Shown: in pieces, positions 1 through 8,533 of the stretch | Layout of the letters: each line of letters opens with the position of its first letter | Numbering within the stretch: the stretch's first letter is position 1 | Assembly: GCF_001651805.1 (NCBI RefSeq) | Contig: NZ_CP015839.1 | Span: forward strand, 4,960,001 to 5,024,000 | Direction of reading: 5' to 3' | Source of the DNA: Marinobacterium aestuarii | GTDB lineage: Bacteria; Pseudomonadota; Gammaproteobacteria; Pseudomonadales; Balneatricaceae | Length of the DNA stretch: 64,000 bases | The notes under the pieces: generated by a model | The model's input: only the letters and a program-made list of their open reading frames with translations | Database searches by the model: none | What the model was told of the DNA's origin: nothing | Made by a program: the position numbers and the translations under genes

Positions 1-699
1 AGTCAGCGGCCTGAGGGTGCGGAATTTCCACTCCGGCCGGGTGGAGATCACGATAATGCCGTCTTCATCGGTCACCAGTATATCCAGCAGCGGATCGTTC
101 CAGTCTCCTTCTATGTCATTAAGGTCAATCTTGACGACGATCACGCCCGCAATCCTGCCGGCGAGGCGTACCGGATAGGAATAAAAATAGCCGCGCTTTT
201 TCGAGGTGGTGCCCAGCGCAAAATAGCGCCCGGCATGACCCGCCATCGCCTGCCGATAATAGGGTCTGAAGGAAAAATTCTGACCAACAAAGGTACGTTC
301 CTGCGACCAGTTACTGGCGGCAATGGTCTCCCCTGCGGCATTCATCAGGTAGGCATCGGTAGTACCGATGGTGCTGTTGACCTGTTCGAGATAGAGGTTG
401 GCGCGCATGCGCGTATCGGCACCATCCTGATGTCCCAGCGCGTTCAGCAGCTCCGAATGGGACGCCAGCAGCTGGGGCAGATCCTTGTAGCGATCCAGCT
501 TCTGCTGCAGGCTCAGGGTATAGCGGTTCATGTCTGCGGCACTGCGCAATGCCGCATCCTGTATCGCCTGCTGGCGCACCAGTACAGACACCTGTGCCAT
601 CAGAAACAGGAACAGCAGCAACAGCAGTATGACCGCCACCGGACGCTGCGCCCGTACAGGTGATATCGAAGTCTGGGAAGCTCGTTGAGTATCATTCAT
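1..699 (-). CDS. DctB-like sensor histidine kinase, N-terminal part (gene cut by window start)
   Basis: An open frame of 233 codons runs from an ATG at 699 to the first base of the window without a stop, so only the N-terminal sensory part is present. It shows a short basic leader, one membrane helix at about residues 21-40 (VAVILLLLFLFLMAQV), then an extracytoplasmic double-Cache-like domain. Typical segments are YLMNAAGETIAASNW, GQNFSFRPYYRQAM and GYFYSYPVRL, as in C4-dicarboxylate sensors of the DctB type. The kinase core would lie to the left of the window. No transporter or DctD partner is visible, so the ligand is not shown. The family call is fairly safe, the DctB subfamily less so. 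Confidence 0.75.
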   Translation of the reverse strand, partial: MNDTQRASQTSISPVRAQRPVAVILLLLLFLFLMAQVSVLVRQQAIQDAALRSAADMNRYTLSLQQKLDRYKDLPQLLASHSELLNALGHQDGADTRMRANLYLEQVNSTIGTTDAYLMNAAGETIAASNWSQERTFVGQNFSFRPYYRQAMAGHAGRYFALGTTSKKRGYFYSYPVRLAGRIAGVIVVKIDLNDIEGDWNDPLLDILVTDEDGIIVISTRPEWKFRTLRPLT

Positions 700-888
700 A
701 GTCAGGCCTCATTATGCGCTGGCCTGCATGAACTTGAAATAGCGTCGCCGCGCCCTTACTGTGTGCCAGAGTTCCACTGACTGGCTCATGCTTAGCGGTA
801 GCTTCCAGGGTGCTGTATCGCACTGCCCACTCGTTCAACTCCAGCACCCTGCGCCCAAGCCGCCGGGCGACCTGGCAAGAGATTTACC

Positions 889-3195
889 ATGCAGATTGAA
901 AAGCTGATTGCCAGCGAGCTGAATGCCCGCATCGAACAGGTTAATGCCGCCATACAGTTGCTCGATGAAGGCGCCTCGGTGCCCTTTATTGCCCGCTACC
1001 GCAAGGAAATCACCGGCGCTCTGGACGATACCCAGCTGCGCACCCTGGAACAGCGCCTGGGTTATCTGCGTGAACTGGCGGAACGGCGCAACAGCGTTCT
1101 GGAGAGCATCCGCAGCCAGGGCAAGCTTAGCGCCGAACTGGAACAGCAGATTCTTGCCGCCGATACCAAAAACAGGCTCGAAGATCTCTATCTGCCCTTT
1201 CGCCCCAAGCGCCGGACCCGTGCCCAGAAGGCCCGCGAAGCCGGCCTCGAACCTCTCAGCGACGCCCTGCTCGGCAGCAAGGGCCAGGGCTCGCCGGAAC
1301 AGCAGGCACAAAGCTATGTAAACCCCTCGGCCGGTATCGAAACCTCCGCCCAGGCGCTGGAGGGCGCACGTCATATACTGATCGAGCGCCTGGCCGAAAA
1401 TGCCGATCTGCTCGCGCAGGTGCGCAGCTGGCTGTGGCAGCAGGGAGAACTGGTGGTCACTGTGGCCAAGGGCAAGGAAACCGAAGGGCAAAAATTCAGC
1501 AACTATTTCGACTATCGCGAGCGCTGCGGGCGCATTCCGTCACACCGGGCGCTGGCGATTCTGCGCGGACATCAGGAAGGCGTGCTGCGCTACAGCCTGC
1601 AGCCCCCCGAAGGCCAGGAACAGGAAGGCACTCAGCGGATCGCCAGACACTGGCAGCTGCGCTCAGGCAATGGCAAGGCACAGCTCTGGCTCGATGAAAC
1701 CCTGCAGCAATGCTGGAGCCAAAAGCTGCTGCCGGGCATCGAAAACGACCTGGTCCGCCAGTTGCGCAGCGCTGCCGAAGCCGAAGCCATCCAGGTGTTT
1801 GCCCGCAACCTGCGGGATCTGCTGCTCGCCGCCCCGGCCGGCCAGCGCGCAACTCTTGGGCTGGACCCTGGCCTGCGCAGCGGCGTCAAGGCCGCCGTGG
1901 TCGATGCCACCGGCCAGCTGCTGGCCTATGAAACCCTCTACCCCCATGCTCCCAGCAAGCGCTGGGATCAGGCACTGGCCACTCTGGCAAAGCTCTGTCG
2001 CAGCCATAATGTCGAGCTGATTGCCATCGGCAACGGCACCGCATCGCGCGAAACCGAACAGCTGGCCCGCGAACTGGCCGAAAAAGAACCCACGCTCTCG
2101 CTGGTGCCTGTGGTGGTAAGCGAGGCCGGCGCCTCGGTCTATTCGGCGTCGGAGCTGGCCGCCAAGGAGTTTCCCGATCTCGATGTCACCATCCGTGGCG
2201 CGGTCTCCATCGCCAGACGCCTGCAGGATCCGCTGGCCGAACTGGTCAAGATCGAAGCCAAGGCCATCGGTGTAGGCCAGTATCAGCACGATGTCGATCA
2301 GAGCGCGCTTGCCCGCATGCTGGACGCGGTGATTGAGGACTGCGTCAACCATGTCGGCGTCGATCTCAATACCGCCTCGGTGGAGCTGCTCAGCCAGATC
2401 GCAGGCCTGAGCCGCAGCGTCGCCAGCAACATTGTCGAACACCGCAACCAGCAGGGCGCCTTCAGCCGCCGCCAGCAGCTGCTGAAAGTACCGCGTCTGG
2501 GCCCCAAGGCCTACGAGCAGTGCGCCGGTTTTCTGCGCATTCGCAACGGCGATCAGGCGCTGGACAACTCCGCCGTGCACCCCGAAGCCTATCCGCTGGT
2601 CGAGCGCATGGCGGCCCAGCTGGGCTGCTCCCTGGCTCAGCTGATCGGCGACTCTGGCCGCCTGGCGCAACTCAACCTCGGCGCCCTGCGCTCGGACCGC
2701 TTTGGCGACTACACTCTGACCGATATAGTACGGGAACTGGAAAAGCCCGGCCGTGACCCACGCCCTGAATTCCACAGCGCGCGCTTCGACGACGCCATTA
2801 CCAGCATGGGCGACCTGACAACCGGCCTGCAGCTTGAGGGGGTTATCACCAATATCACCAACTTCGGCGCCTTCGTGGATATAGGCGTACACCAGGACGG
2901 TCTGGTGCATATATCTGAGCTCGCCGACCGCTTTGTGAAAGACCCCCATGACCTCGTCAGTACCGGCCAGATTGTGCAGGTACGGGTGCTCAGCGTGGAT
3001 GCCAAACGCAAGCGCATTGCCCTGAGCATGAAATCGCAGGACAAGAGCCCTGAAGCGCAAAGCCCGCCACAAACCACCAACGCCGCGTCCAAGCCCGCAG
3101 CCCAGTCCACAACCAGGCCGATTGCAAAAGCCGCTACCCCTGCCGAAGGAACCCTGGCCGCCAAGCTTAGAGCCGCCGGACTCAGCAAAGGCTGA
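889..3195 (+). CDS. tex: Tex family RNA-binding transcriptional accessory protein
   Basis: A 768-residue cytoplasmic protein of the usual Tex/YhgF length. It starts MQIEKLIASELNARIEQV, continues with the helical N-terminal region, a YqgF/RNase H-like core around residue 320 (LGLDPGLRSGVKAAVVD), helix-hairpin-helix motifs around residue 490 (VGVDLNTASVELLSQIAGL), and an S1 RNA-binding domain at about 647-715 (EGVITNITNFGAFVDIG). The tail after the S1 domain is low-complexity, rich in Ala, Pro and Lys. Tex proteins bind nucleic acid and influence transcription; the exact role here cannot be read from sequence. The gene stands alone upstream of gshA. Confidence 0.95.
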   Translation: MQIEKLIASELNARIEQVNAAIQLLDEGASVPFIARYRKEITGALDDTQLRTLEQRLGYLRELAERRNSVLESIRSQGKLSAELEQQILAADTKNRLEDLYLPFRPKRRTRAQKAREAGLEPLSDALLGSKGQGSPEQQAQSYVNPSAGIETSAQALEGARHILIERLAENADLLAQVRSWLWQQGELVVTVAKGKETEGQKFSNYFDYRERCGRIPSHRALAILRGHQEGVLRYSLQPPEGQEQEGTQRIARHWQLRSGNGKAQLWLDETLQQCWSQKLLPGIENDLVRQLRSAAEAEAIQVFARNLRDLLLAAPAGQRATLGLDPGLRSGVKAAVVDATGQLLAYETLYPHAPSKRWDQALATLAKLCRSHNVELIAIGNGTASRETEQLARELAEKEPTLSLVPVVVSEAGASVYSASELAAKEFPDLDVTIRGAVSIARRLQDPLAELVKIEAKAIGVGQYQHDVDQSALARMLDAVIEDCVNHVGVDLNTASVELLSQIAGLSRSVASNIVEHRNQQGAFSRRQQLLKVPRLGPKAYEQCAGFLRIRNGDQALDNSAVHPEAYPLVERMAAQLGCSLAQLIGDSGRLAQLNLGALRSDRFGDYTLTDIVRELEKPGRDPRPEFHSARFDDAITSMGDLTTGLQLEGVITNITNFGAFVDIGVHQDGLVHISELADRFVKDPHDLVSTGQIVQVRVLSVDAKRKRIALSMKSQDKSPEAQSPPQTTNAASKPAAQSTTRPIAKAATPAEGTLAAKLRAAGLSKG

Positions 3196-3300
3196 ATCGA
3201 GCAGAATTCATGGCGGAAACAGCCCCACGCTTTCTCCGTCTTAATTATTGACCGGTTGGTTTATAATAACCGCCGTTTCTCACGCTAAAGGGGCAGGAAC

Positions 3301-4866
3301 TTGTCTGCAGCACTTCAAAAGCAGCTGGACCAGTTGGTCCGAAATGGTCAGGCAGCATTGCTCAAGGGCATCCTGCACGGCATCGAAAAGGAAGGCCTGC
3401 GTGTAGACGCCCAAGGGCATCTGTCCCAGGCGGAGCACCCCCGTGCGCTGGGCGCAGCGCTCACCCACAGCTATATAACAACGGATTATTCCGAAGCCCT
3501 GCTGGAATACATCACACCGGTGTTCAAGCGCTCGGGGGACGCATTGTCCTTTCTGGCGGATCTGCACCGTTTCGGCTACGGCCCCCTGGGCGACGAACTG
3601 ATCTGGTGTACTAGCATGCCGTGCGATATTCCGGATGAAGAAAGCATCCCCATCGCCCGCTACGGCAGCTCCAATGTCGGCCAGCTCAAACATGTCTACC
3701 GTACCGGGCTCAAGCATCGCTACGGCAAGATGATGCAGACCATCGCCGGCATTCACTACAACTTCTCTTTGCCTGAAGCCCTTTGGCCGGCGCTGCAGGC
3801 GCTGCAGCAGAATCGAGACAGCCTGCAGGACTTCCGTTCGGAGCAGTACTTCCGCCTGATACGCAACTTCCGCCGCTACGGCTGGGTGCTGCTGTACCTG
3901 TTTGGCGCCTCTCCGGCCCTGTGCAGCTCCTTCCTCAAGGGACGTGACCATCAGCTCGAGACCCTGGGTGAGGACACTCTCTACCTGCCCTACGCCACCT
4001 CGCTGCGCATGAGCGACTTGGGCTATTCCAACAAGGCACAGTCATCCCTGGGCATCTGCTTTAACCACCTGCAGACCTACACCGCATCGCTGCATCGGGC
4101 CATCCACACCCCGTACGAGCGCTATGATGCCATCGGCCTGAAGGTCGATGGCGAGTACCGCCAGCTCAACACCAGCATTCTGCAGATCGAAAACGAATAT
4201 TACAGCGACATCCGCCCCAAGCGCGTGGCCCACTCCGGCGAAAAGCCGCTGCACGCACTGCACACCCGCGGCGTGGAATATGTCGAGATCCGCAACACCG
4301 ATATCAACCCGCTACTGCCGCTGGGCATTGATCAGCAACAGGCCGACTTTATGGATGCCTTCCTCGTGACCTGCCTGCTGGCCGGCGACGAGCTGATTGA
4401 TGATGACGAATGCGAACGCATCAGCGAAAACCTCAAGCGGGTGGTCACACGCGGCCGTGAGCCTGGCCTGACACTGCAATGCAATGATAGCGAGCGCTCA
4501 CTGGCGCAGTGGGGACAAGACATTCTGGATATGGTCAGTCAAACCGCCGCCGTGCTGGACAAGAACGAACACGGCAACACCTTCAGCGATGCCGTTGCGG
4601 CACAGCGCCTGAAACTGGACGATCCGGCACTGACACCCTCGGCGCAGATTCTAACCCTGCTGCAGCAACAGAAGATCAGCCACAGCGAGTTCAGCCTGGC
4701 CCAAAGCCTCGCGCACCGGGAAACCCTGCTGCAAACCCCCCTGAGCGAGAAACGCCAAGCCTATTTTAGCGAGCTGACCGGCAGTTCACTCAACGACCAG
4801 GCCCGCATCGAAGCCGAAGACAGCCTCGACTTCGATCACTACCTGGCCGACTATCTGGCGCAATAA
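3301..4866 (+). CDS. gshA: Glutamate-cysteine ligase
   Basis: This 521-residue enzyme, close to the usual length of the gammaproteobacterial GshA class, catalyses the ATP-dependent joining of L-glutamate and L-cysteine, the first step of glutathione synthesis. Diagnostic stretches are GIEKEGLRVDAQGHLSQ near the N-terminus, DYSEALLEYITPV, AGIHYNFSLPEALW, and RGVEYVEIRNTDINPL in the core. The start is a TTG at 3301, preceded by AAGGGGCAGGAAC. No in-frame ATG lies near the start of family homology, so the rare start codon looks real. A TATAAT hexamer at 3262-3267 is a possible -10 element but has no good -35 partner. The gene is convergent with the FliL-like gene. Confidence 0.96.
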   Translation: MSAALQKQLDQLVRNGQAALLKGILHGIEKEGLRVDAQGHLSQAEHPRALGAALTHSYITTDYSEALLEYITPVFKRSGDALSFLADLHRFGYGPLGDELIWCTSMPCDIPDEESIPIARYGSSNVGQLKHVYRTGLKHRYGKMMQTIAGIHYNFSLPEALWPALQALQQNRDSLQDFRSEQYFRLIRNFRRYGWVLLYLFGASPALCSSFLKGRDHQLETLGEDTLYLPYATSLRMSDLGYSNKAQSSLGICFNHLQTYTASLHRAIHTPYERYDAIGLKVDGEYRQLNTSILQIENEYYSDIRPKRVAHSGEKPLHALHTRGVEYVEIRNTDINPLLPLGIDQQQADFMDAFLVTCLLAGDELIDDDECERISENLKRVVTRGREPGLTLQCNDSERSLAQWGQDILDMVSQTAAVLDKNEHGNTFSDAVAAQRLKLDDPALTPSAQILTLLQQQKISHSEFSLAQSLAHRETLLQTPLSEKRQAYFSELTGSSLNDQARIEAEDSLDFDHYLADYLAQ

Positions 4867-4895
4867 GCAACCAGAACACAGCAAAAACGGCAGCC

Positions 4896-4933
4896 CTTCT
4901 GTCAGGCGCACGATACATGGCACCTGACAGAAG
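4896..4933. terminator. Hairpin between convergent gshA and FliL-like genes
   Basis: The arms CTTCTGTCAGG (4896-4906) and CCTGACAGAAG (4923-4933) are perfectly complementary over 11 bp with a 16-nt loop. It sits between two convergent stop codons, where a bidirectional terminator is expected. There is no T run on either side, so it may only protect 3' ends. Confidence 0.45.
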
Positions 4934-4954
4934 AACGCATTCATGGCCGCAGCG

Positions 4955-5359
4955 CTACTGAATGACCAGACTGGTGAAAAACAGATCCGTCACCAAAGGA
5001 GTGCCCTCTTCCTCCTGCAGCATCGTCTGCACCTGCGTCAGCACCTCCTTGGCAAGTGCCGCCTGCGCGTCTGCGCTCGACAACGCCGCCTCATCCTGCG
5101 CGCTCAGCAGAAAAACGATGTCATTGCGAATACTGGGCAGGTGGTAATTCACCGCATGGTGCCCCTCCTCACTGCCAACCTGAAGGGTGATCTCGCACTT
5201 TATGAACCGCAGCGGTCCAGCCCCGCCAAAATTGGCTACAAACGGCTTGAGTTCGATATAGCCGACATAATCGGATGCGCCCGACTCATCTTCGGCCGCC
5301 CATACCGGCTGCAGCATCAACAACCCCAGCATCAGTCCAAACAGCAGTCTTCGCAGCAT
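4955..5359 (-). CDS. FliL family (flagellar basal-body associated-like) small secreted or membrane protein
   Basis: The product is 134 residues. The N-terminus MLRRLLFGLMLGLLMLQPVWA looks like a signal peptide with cleavage near AWA/AED. The rest resembles the periplasmic domain of FliL: YVGYIELKPFVANFGG followed by RFIKCEITLQVG, then a C-terminal helix that ends in DLFFTSLVIQ. No other flagellar genes are nearby, and stand-alone FliL-like genes next to housekeeping genes are known in gammaproteobacteria. A role at the flagellar stator is therefore only a family-based suggestion. Confidence 0.7.
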   Translation of the reverse strand: MLRRLLFGLMLGLLMLQPVWAAEDESGASDYVGYIELKPFVANFGGAGPLRFIKCEITLQVGSEEGHHAVNYHLPSIRNDIVFLLSAQDEAALSSADAQAALAKEVLTQVQTMLQEEEGTPLVTDLFFTSLVIQ

Positions 5360-5543
5360 TCTGTTCCCATCCCTTACGTTTTCATGACCCTGGCAGACGG
5401 GCCAGTATAGCCCGGGGCCGCAGCAGCGTTAAGGCGTCAGGCGCAATTACCACGAGCCGCCGTCAGACCATTATCCGGGTTCTATTGCGCCTGCCTTCGC
5501 GTTGGGATTAGTATTGGGTCTGACTGAGATAAGGAGCCAAGCA

Positions 5544-6029
5544 ATGCTGGAAAAATGTCGCACTGCGAAAGAACGCTGGGGCGGTGTCAGCGAGATCATT
5601 GATCACTTGCTGGAGGAGCGACAGCTGCTTATCAGTCGTTTCGTCGCACTCCCGACACTGGCCCTGAACGAAGAGTTCAAGCCCCGCACCGAAGCCTTCT
5701 GCGACCTGCTGATGGACTACCTGTCCTCCGGCCATTTCGAGGTCTACGAACAACTCTTGCGCGAAGGCAGCGAATTTGAAGACGGCAGCCTCGAAAAGGC
5801 CCAGAAACTGTTCCCGCTGATTCAGCGCAGCACCGACTTCGCGCTGGACTTCAACGACAATTGCGCCAGCCGCCTGACCGAGCTGACGCTGCGTCAGGTA
5901 CGCGAGTTTTCCGACCAGCTGTCCCGCCTCGGCGAGATGCTCGAAGAGCGCTTTGACCTTGAAGACCGCATGATCGAAATTCTGCACAACTCACACCGCG
6001 ACCTGGTGCTGGCCGAAAACAGGGAATAA
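5544..6029 (+). CDS. rsd: Rsd/AlgQ family anti-sigma-70 regulator
   Basis: The product is 161 residues when started at the ATG at 5544, which has an AAGGAG ribosome-binding site seven bases upstream. An in-frame ATG at 5502 lacks such a site and would add 14 residues of no family similarity. The all-helical sequence (CRTAKERWGGVSEIIDHLL, then RQLLISRFVAL) fits the Rsd/AlgQ family, which binds domain 4 of the housekeeping sigma factor and favours alternative sigma factors in stationary phase. The stop codon is followed three bases later by the WD40 lipoprotein gene, so the two are probably co-transcribed. Confidence 0.9.
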   Translation: MLEKCRTAKERWGGVSEIIDHLLEERQLLISRFVALPTLALNEEFKPRTEAFCDLLMDYLSSGHFEVYEQLLREGSEFEDGSLEKAQKLFPLIQRSTDFALDFNDNCASRLTELTLRQVREFSDQLSRLGEMLEERFDLEDRMIEILHNSHRDLVLAENRE

Positions 6030-6032
6030 GGC

Positions 6033-7010
6033 ATGCGCACCACCCTGGCCGCCGGTATGGTGGCCACTCTGGCATTACTGCTGACAGGCTGCAGCCGCTC
6101 CGAAGCACCGGTCTCATGGCATGAATATGCCTTGCAGGGCGCCTACTCTGCCAGCCTGTCCGAACAGGGCCGCTTTGGCGTGATCGGCTCAATTCAGCAT
6201 GGCGCAAGCCTCTGGGACACCAGCAGCAACGCTCGTCTGTTCAGCTGGAACCACCAACCGGGCCAATACTCCATCATCGCCGCCACCGCGCTGTCACCCG
6301 ACGAAAGCTTCGCCGCCACCGCAGGTCAGCAGGACTTGGTGCTATGGAACCTGATCAGTGGCCAGGCCGTGTGGTACTGGAGCTCACCGGCCGAAATTCT
6401 GGCCATGGATCTCAGCCGTGGCGCCGACTATGCCCTGCTGGGGCTCGCCAACCACGAAGCCGTCTATTTCGATATCAAGAATGGCGGCGTCAAACGCAGC
6501 CTGCGTCACGATGCACGGGTTCGCGCCGTAGACCTGAGTCTGGATGGTCGCCTGGCCCTGACCGGCTCCGACGCCTACAAGACCAGGCTTTGGGACCTGC
6601 AGTCCGGCGCGCTGCTACAGACGCTGGAGTTTGGCAATGTGGTCGATACTGTGGCGCTGTCCCCCGACAGCCGCCTGGCCTTTAGTGCCGGCAATCTCGA
6701 TCGGGCGGTCATCTGGGATACGGCCAGCGGCGAAGTACTGCATACCCTGTCCGACTTTGGCAGCCTGTTTCAGCGTCGCATGAGCTTTCTCAGCGCGCGC
6801 TTTTCCAGTAATGGCGAACAGTTGCTGACCGGCAGTGCCTCAGGTTTCGTGCAACTCTGGGATGTCGCCAGCGGCGAGGAGCTGCGCCGCTGGGAGCTAC
6901 ACAAGCGCGCCGCCTACGGCCCGACCAGCACCGCCGTGTACGCCGTCGCCTTCGCCACCGACGGCTATTACGCCATCGGTTCCAACGGCCTTATCAACCG
7001 CCTGCGCTAA
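6033..7010 (+). CDS. WD40-repeat lipoprotein
   Basis: A 325-residue protein with a lipoprotein signal: hydrophobic stretch, then lipobox LLTGC with Cys at about residue 20. The mature part is built of WD40 blades, seen as repeated units such as LSPDESFAATAGQQDLVLWN, LSLDGRLALTGSDAYKTRLW, LSPDSRLAFSAGNLDRAVIW and LLTGSASGFVQLWD. It is expected to be anchored to a membrane as a beta-propeller scaffold. No partner or substrate can be named. Translation starts three bases after rsd. Confidence 0.85.
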   Translation: MRTTLAAGMVATLALLLTGCSRSEAPVSWHEYALQGAYSASLSEQGRFGVIGSIQHGASLWDTSSNARLFSWNHQPGQYSIIAATALSPDESFAATAGQQDLVLWNLISGQAVWYWSSPAEILAMDLSRGADYALLGLANHEAVYFDIKNGGVKRSLRHDARVRAVDLSLDGRLALTGSDAYKTRLWDLQSGALLQTLEFGNVVDTVALSPDSRLAFSAGNLDRAVIWDTASGEVLHTLSDFGSLFQRRMSFLSARFSSNGEQLLTGSASGFVQLWDVASGEELRRWELHKRAAYGPTSTAVYAVAFATDGYYAIGSNGLINRLR

Positions 7011-7044
7011 ATCTCTGCGGTAATACTTTCCTCTGCACAACGAA

Positions 7045-7070
7045 AAACCCGCAGCTCAAGCTGCGGGTTT
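7045..7070 (-). terminator. Intrinsic terminator of the FKBP gene
   Basis: The arms AAACCCGCAGCT and AGCTGCGGGTTT form a 12-bp stem with a 2-nt loop. Read on the minus strand it is followed by a T run (GGGTTTTTCG), placing it just downstream of the FKBP gene that ends at 7098. It may also stop transcription arriving from the WD40 gene on the plus strand. Confidence 0.85.
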
Positions 7071-7097
7071 GCGGATATTGCACGCGCTATCGGCTGA

Positions 7098-7820
7098 TTA
7101 CTTGGCCGCAGCTTCTGCCTGAGCTTCTGCCTGGGGGTTGATTTCCAGCAGCTCGACTTCAAACACCAGTGTTTCGTTGGGACCAATCGCATTGCCCATG
7201 CCACCGGGGCCGTAAGCCAGGTCAGCCGGAATTACCAGACGCGCCTTACCACCTTGCTTCATCAGCTGCAGACCTTCTGTCCAGCCCGGAATCACGCCGT
7301 TCAGCGGGAAGGACACCGGCTCGCCACGGGAGTAGGAACTGTCGAACTCGGTACCGTCGATCAGCTCACCCTTGTAGTGCACCTTAACGGTATCGGCGGC
7401 GGCGGGGTTTGCCCCCTTGCCTGCGGTCAGCTCTTCGTACTGCAGACCGGACTCAGTGGTGGTGACCGCCTTGTTTTTGCCGTTATCAGCCTGATAGGCC
7501 GCGCCCTTGTCGAGGTTGTCCTGAGCGACCTGGGCGAACTCCTGACGCTGTTCTTCCATCTTCTTCATCTGGAAGGCCTGCATCACCTGCCCAACCTGCT
7601 CCTGATCCAGCAGGGGCTCCTCGCCCTTGTAAATCGCTTCAACGCCCTGTCGGAAGGCATCGATGTCCAGCGTATCAATATCCTGCTTGAGCTTGTCGCC
7701 AAGGATCAGACCCAGGCTGTAGCTCAGCTTCTTGTCTTCGGTATCCAGCGCGTCAGCCTGTGCGGCCGATGTCACTGCGACCAGAGAGGCCATGGCTACT
7801 GCCAGAAACGTTTTTTTCAT
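7098..7820 (-). CDS. FKBP-type peptidyl-prolyl cis-trans isomerase (FkpA/Mip-like), periplasmic
   Basis: The product is 240 residues and starts with a clear signal peptide (MKKTFLAVAMASLVAVTSAAQA). An N-terminal helical dimerisation domain spans about residues 26-125 (LSYSLGLILGDKLKQD). The C-terminal FKBP domain at about 135-230 has the hallmarks VKVHYKGELIDGTEFDSSY, GVIPGWTEGLQLMKQG and PADLAYG. Such proteins speed proline isomerisation and act as folding chaperones in the periplasm. The Ala/Glu-rich tail is short and unstructured. It is transcribed leftwards and ends in a good terminator. Confidence 0.95.
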   Translation of the reverse strand: MKKTFLAVAMASLVAVTSAAQADALDTEDKKLSYSLGLILGDKLKQDIDTLDIDAFRQGVEAIYKGEEPLLDQEQVGQVMQAFQMKKMEEQRQEFAQVAQDNLDKGAAYQADNGKNKAVTTTESGLQYEELTAGKGANPAAADTVKVHYKGELIDGTEFDSSYSRGEPVSFPLNGVIPGWTEGLQLMKQGGKARLVIPADLAYGPGGMGNAIGPNETLVFEVELLEINPQAEAQAEAAAK

Positions 7821-7889
7821 CCCAAATTCCCTACTGATAATGCTGAATGTCGTTGTTTAGTGACCGATTTAACTCTAAAGTTCACGCCA

Positions 7890-8414
7890 TTACCACTGCA
7901 ATTGCAGCACCCGCCGAGCAGGCACTGGCCCCGCCGCTGCCTGCACCAGAACCTGCAATACGGCCAACAGCCCAGGCTCTGGCTCGATACCTTCGCAGCA
8001 GAGGTACTGGCCAATGTTCTGCAGCAACAGATCCTCGCAGGCGACAGACGCCACCACCGGCCAGTCACGCCCGAGTGCAAACAGCCAGGCCAGCTCCACC
8101 TGCTCAGCGGCCAGTTCCGCCTGGCGCAGCGCCTGATAACAAAGCTCCAGTTCGGGCTCATGCTGACGCTGAGCCCGAACCCGGTAGCGCAGCAGACGCA
8201 GCGGCTCTGTGGTACTGTGCTGCCACTGCGACGCTTCACAGGTGCTCAGCTGTTCGGCCTGCAATGCCCGGCCTTCGGTCGCCAGCCAGCAGCAGAACAG
8301 CAAGCGGTTAACACCGAGCGACCATTCTTGCTGCAATTGCAGGCACGCCGATTCAACACCCGGCTTGGCATAGAGTTGCAGCGCATAGTCCCAGAGGTCG
8401 TTGTGCAGCTTCAT
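7890..8414 (-). CDS. TIGR02444 family protein of unknown function
   Basis: The protein has 174 residues and begins LWDYALQLYAKPGVESACLQ followed by LLFCCWLATEGRAL, the recognisable start of the TIGR02444 (DUF2390) family. It is predicted soluble and mainly helical with several Cys residues. No catalytic motif or function is known. The gene lies divergent from the ABC-F gene, an arrangement I recall from pseudomonads. It is separated by about 70 bp from the FKBP gene on the same strand. Confidence 0.75.
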   Translation of the reverse strand: MKLHNDLWDYALQLYAKPGVESACLQLQQEWSLGVNRLLFCCWLATEGRALQAEQLSTCEASQWQHSTTEPLRLLRYRVRAQRQHEPELELCYQALRQAELAAEQVELAWLFALGRDWPVVASVACEDLLLQNIGQYLCCEGIEPEPGLLAVLQVLVQAAAGPVPARRVLQLQW

Positions 8415-8533
8415 CGGACGACTCCCGTATCGCCGGGAGACTGAGTTCGAGTGTATCCGTCTCGCGACAGCGGGCCCGTGATCAGTGCCATTGAATTAGT
8501 CTTAATCTCGACAGGTTGTTAAAATTCGCCACC

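Noticed and set aside
3248-3267. TTGACC and TATAAT upstream of gshA as a promoter pair
   Set aside because: The spacing is only eight bases; the TATAAT may be a -10, but this -35 cannot pair with it.
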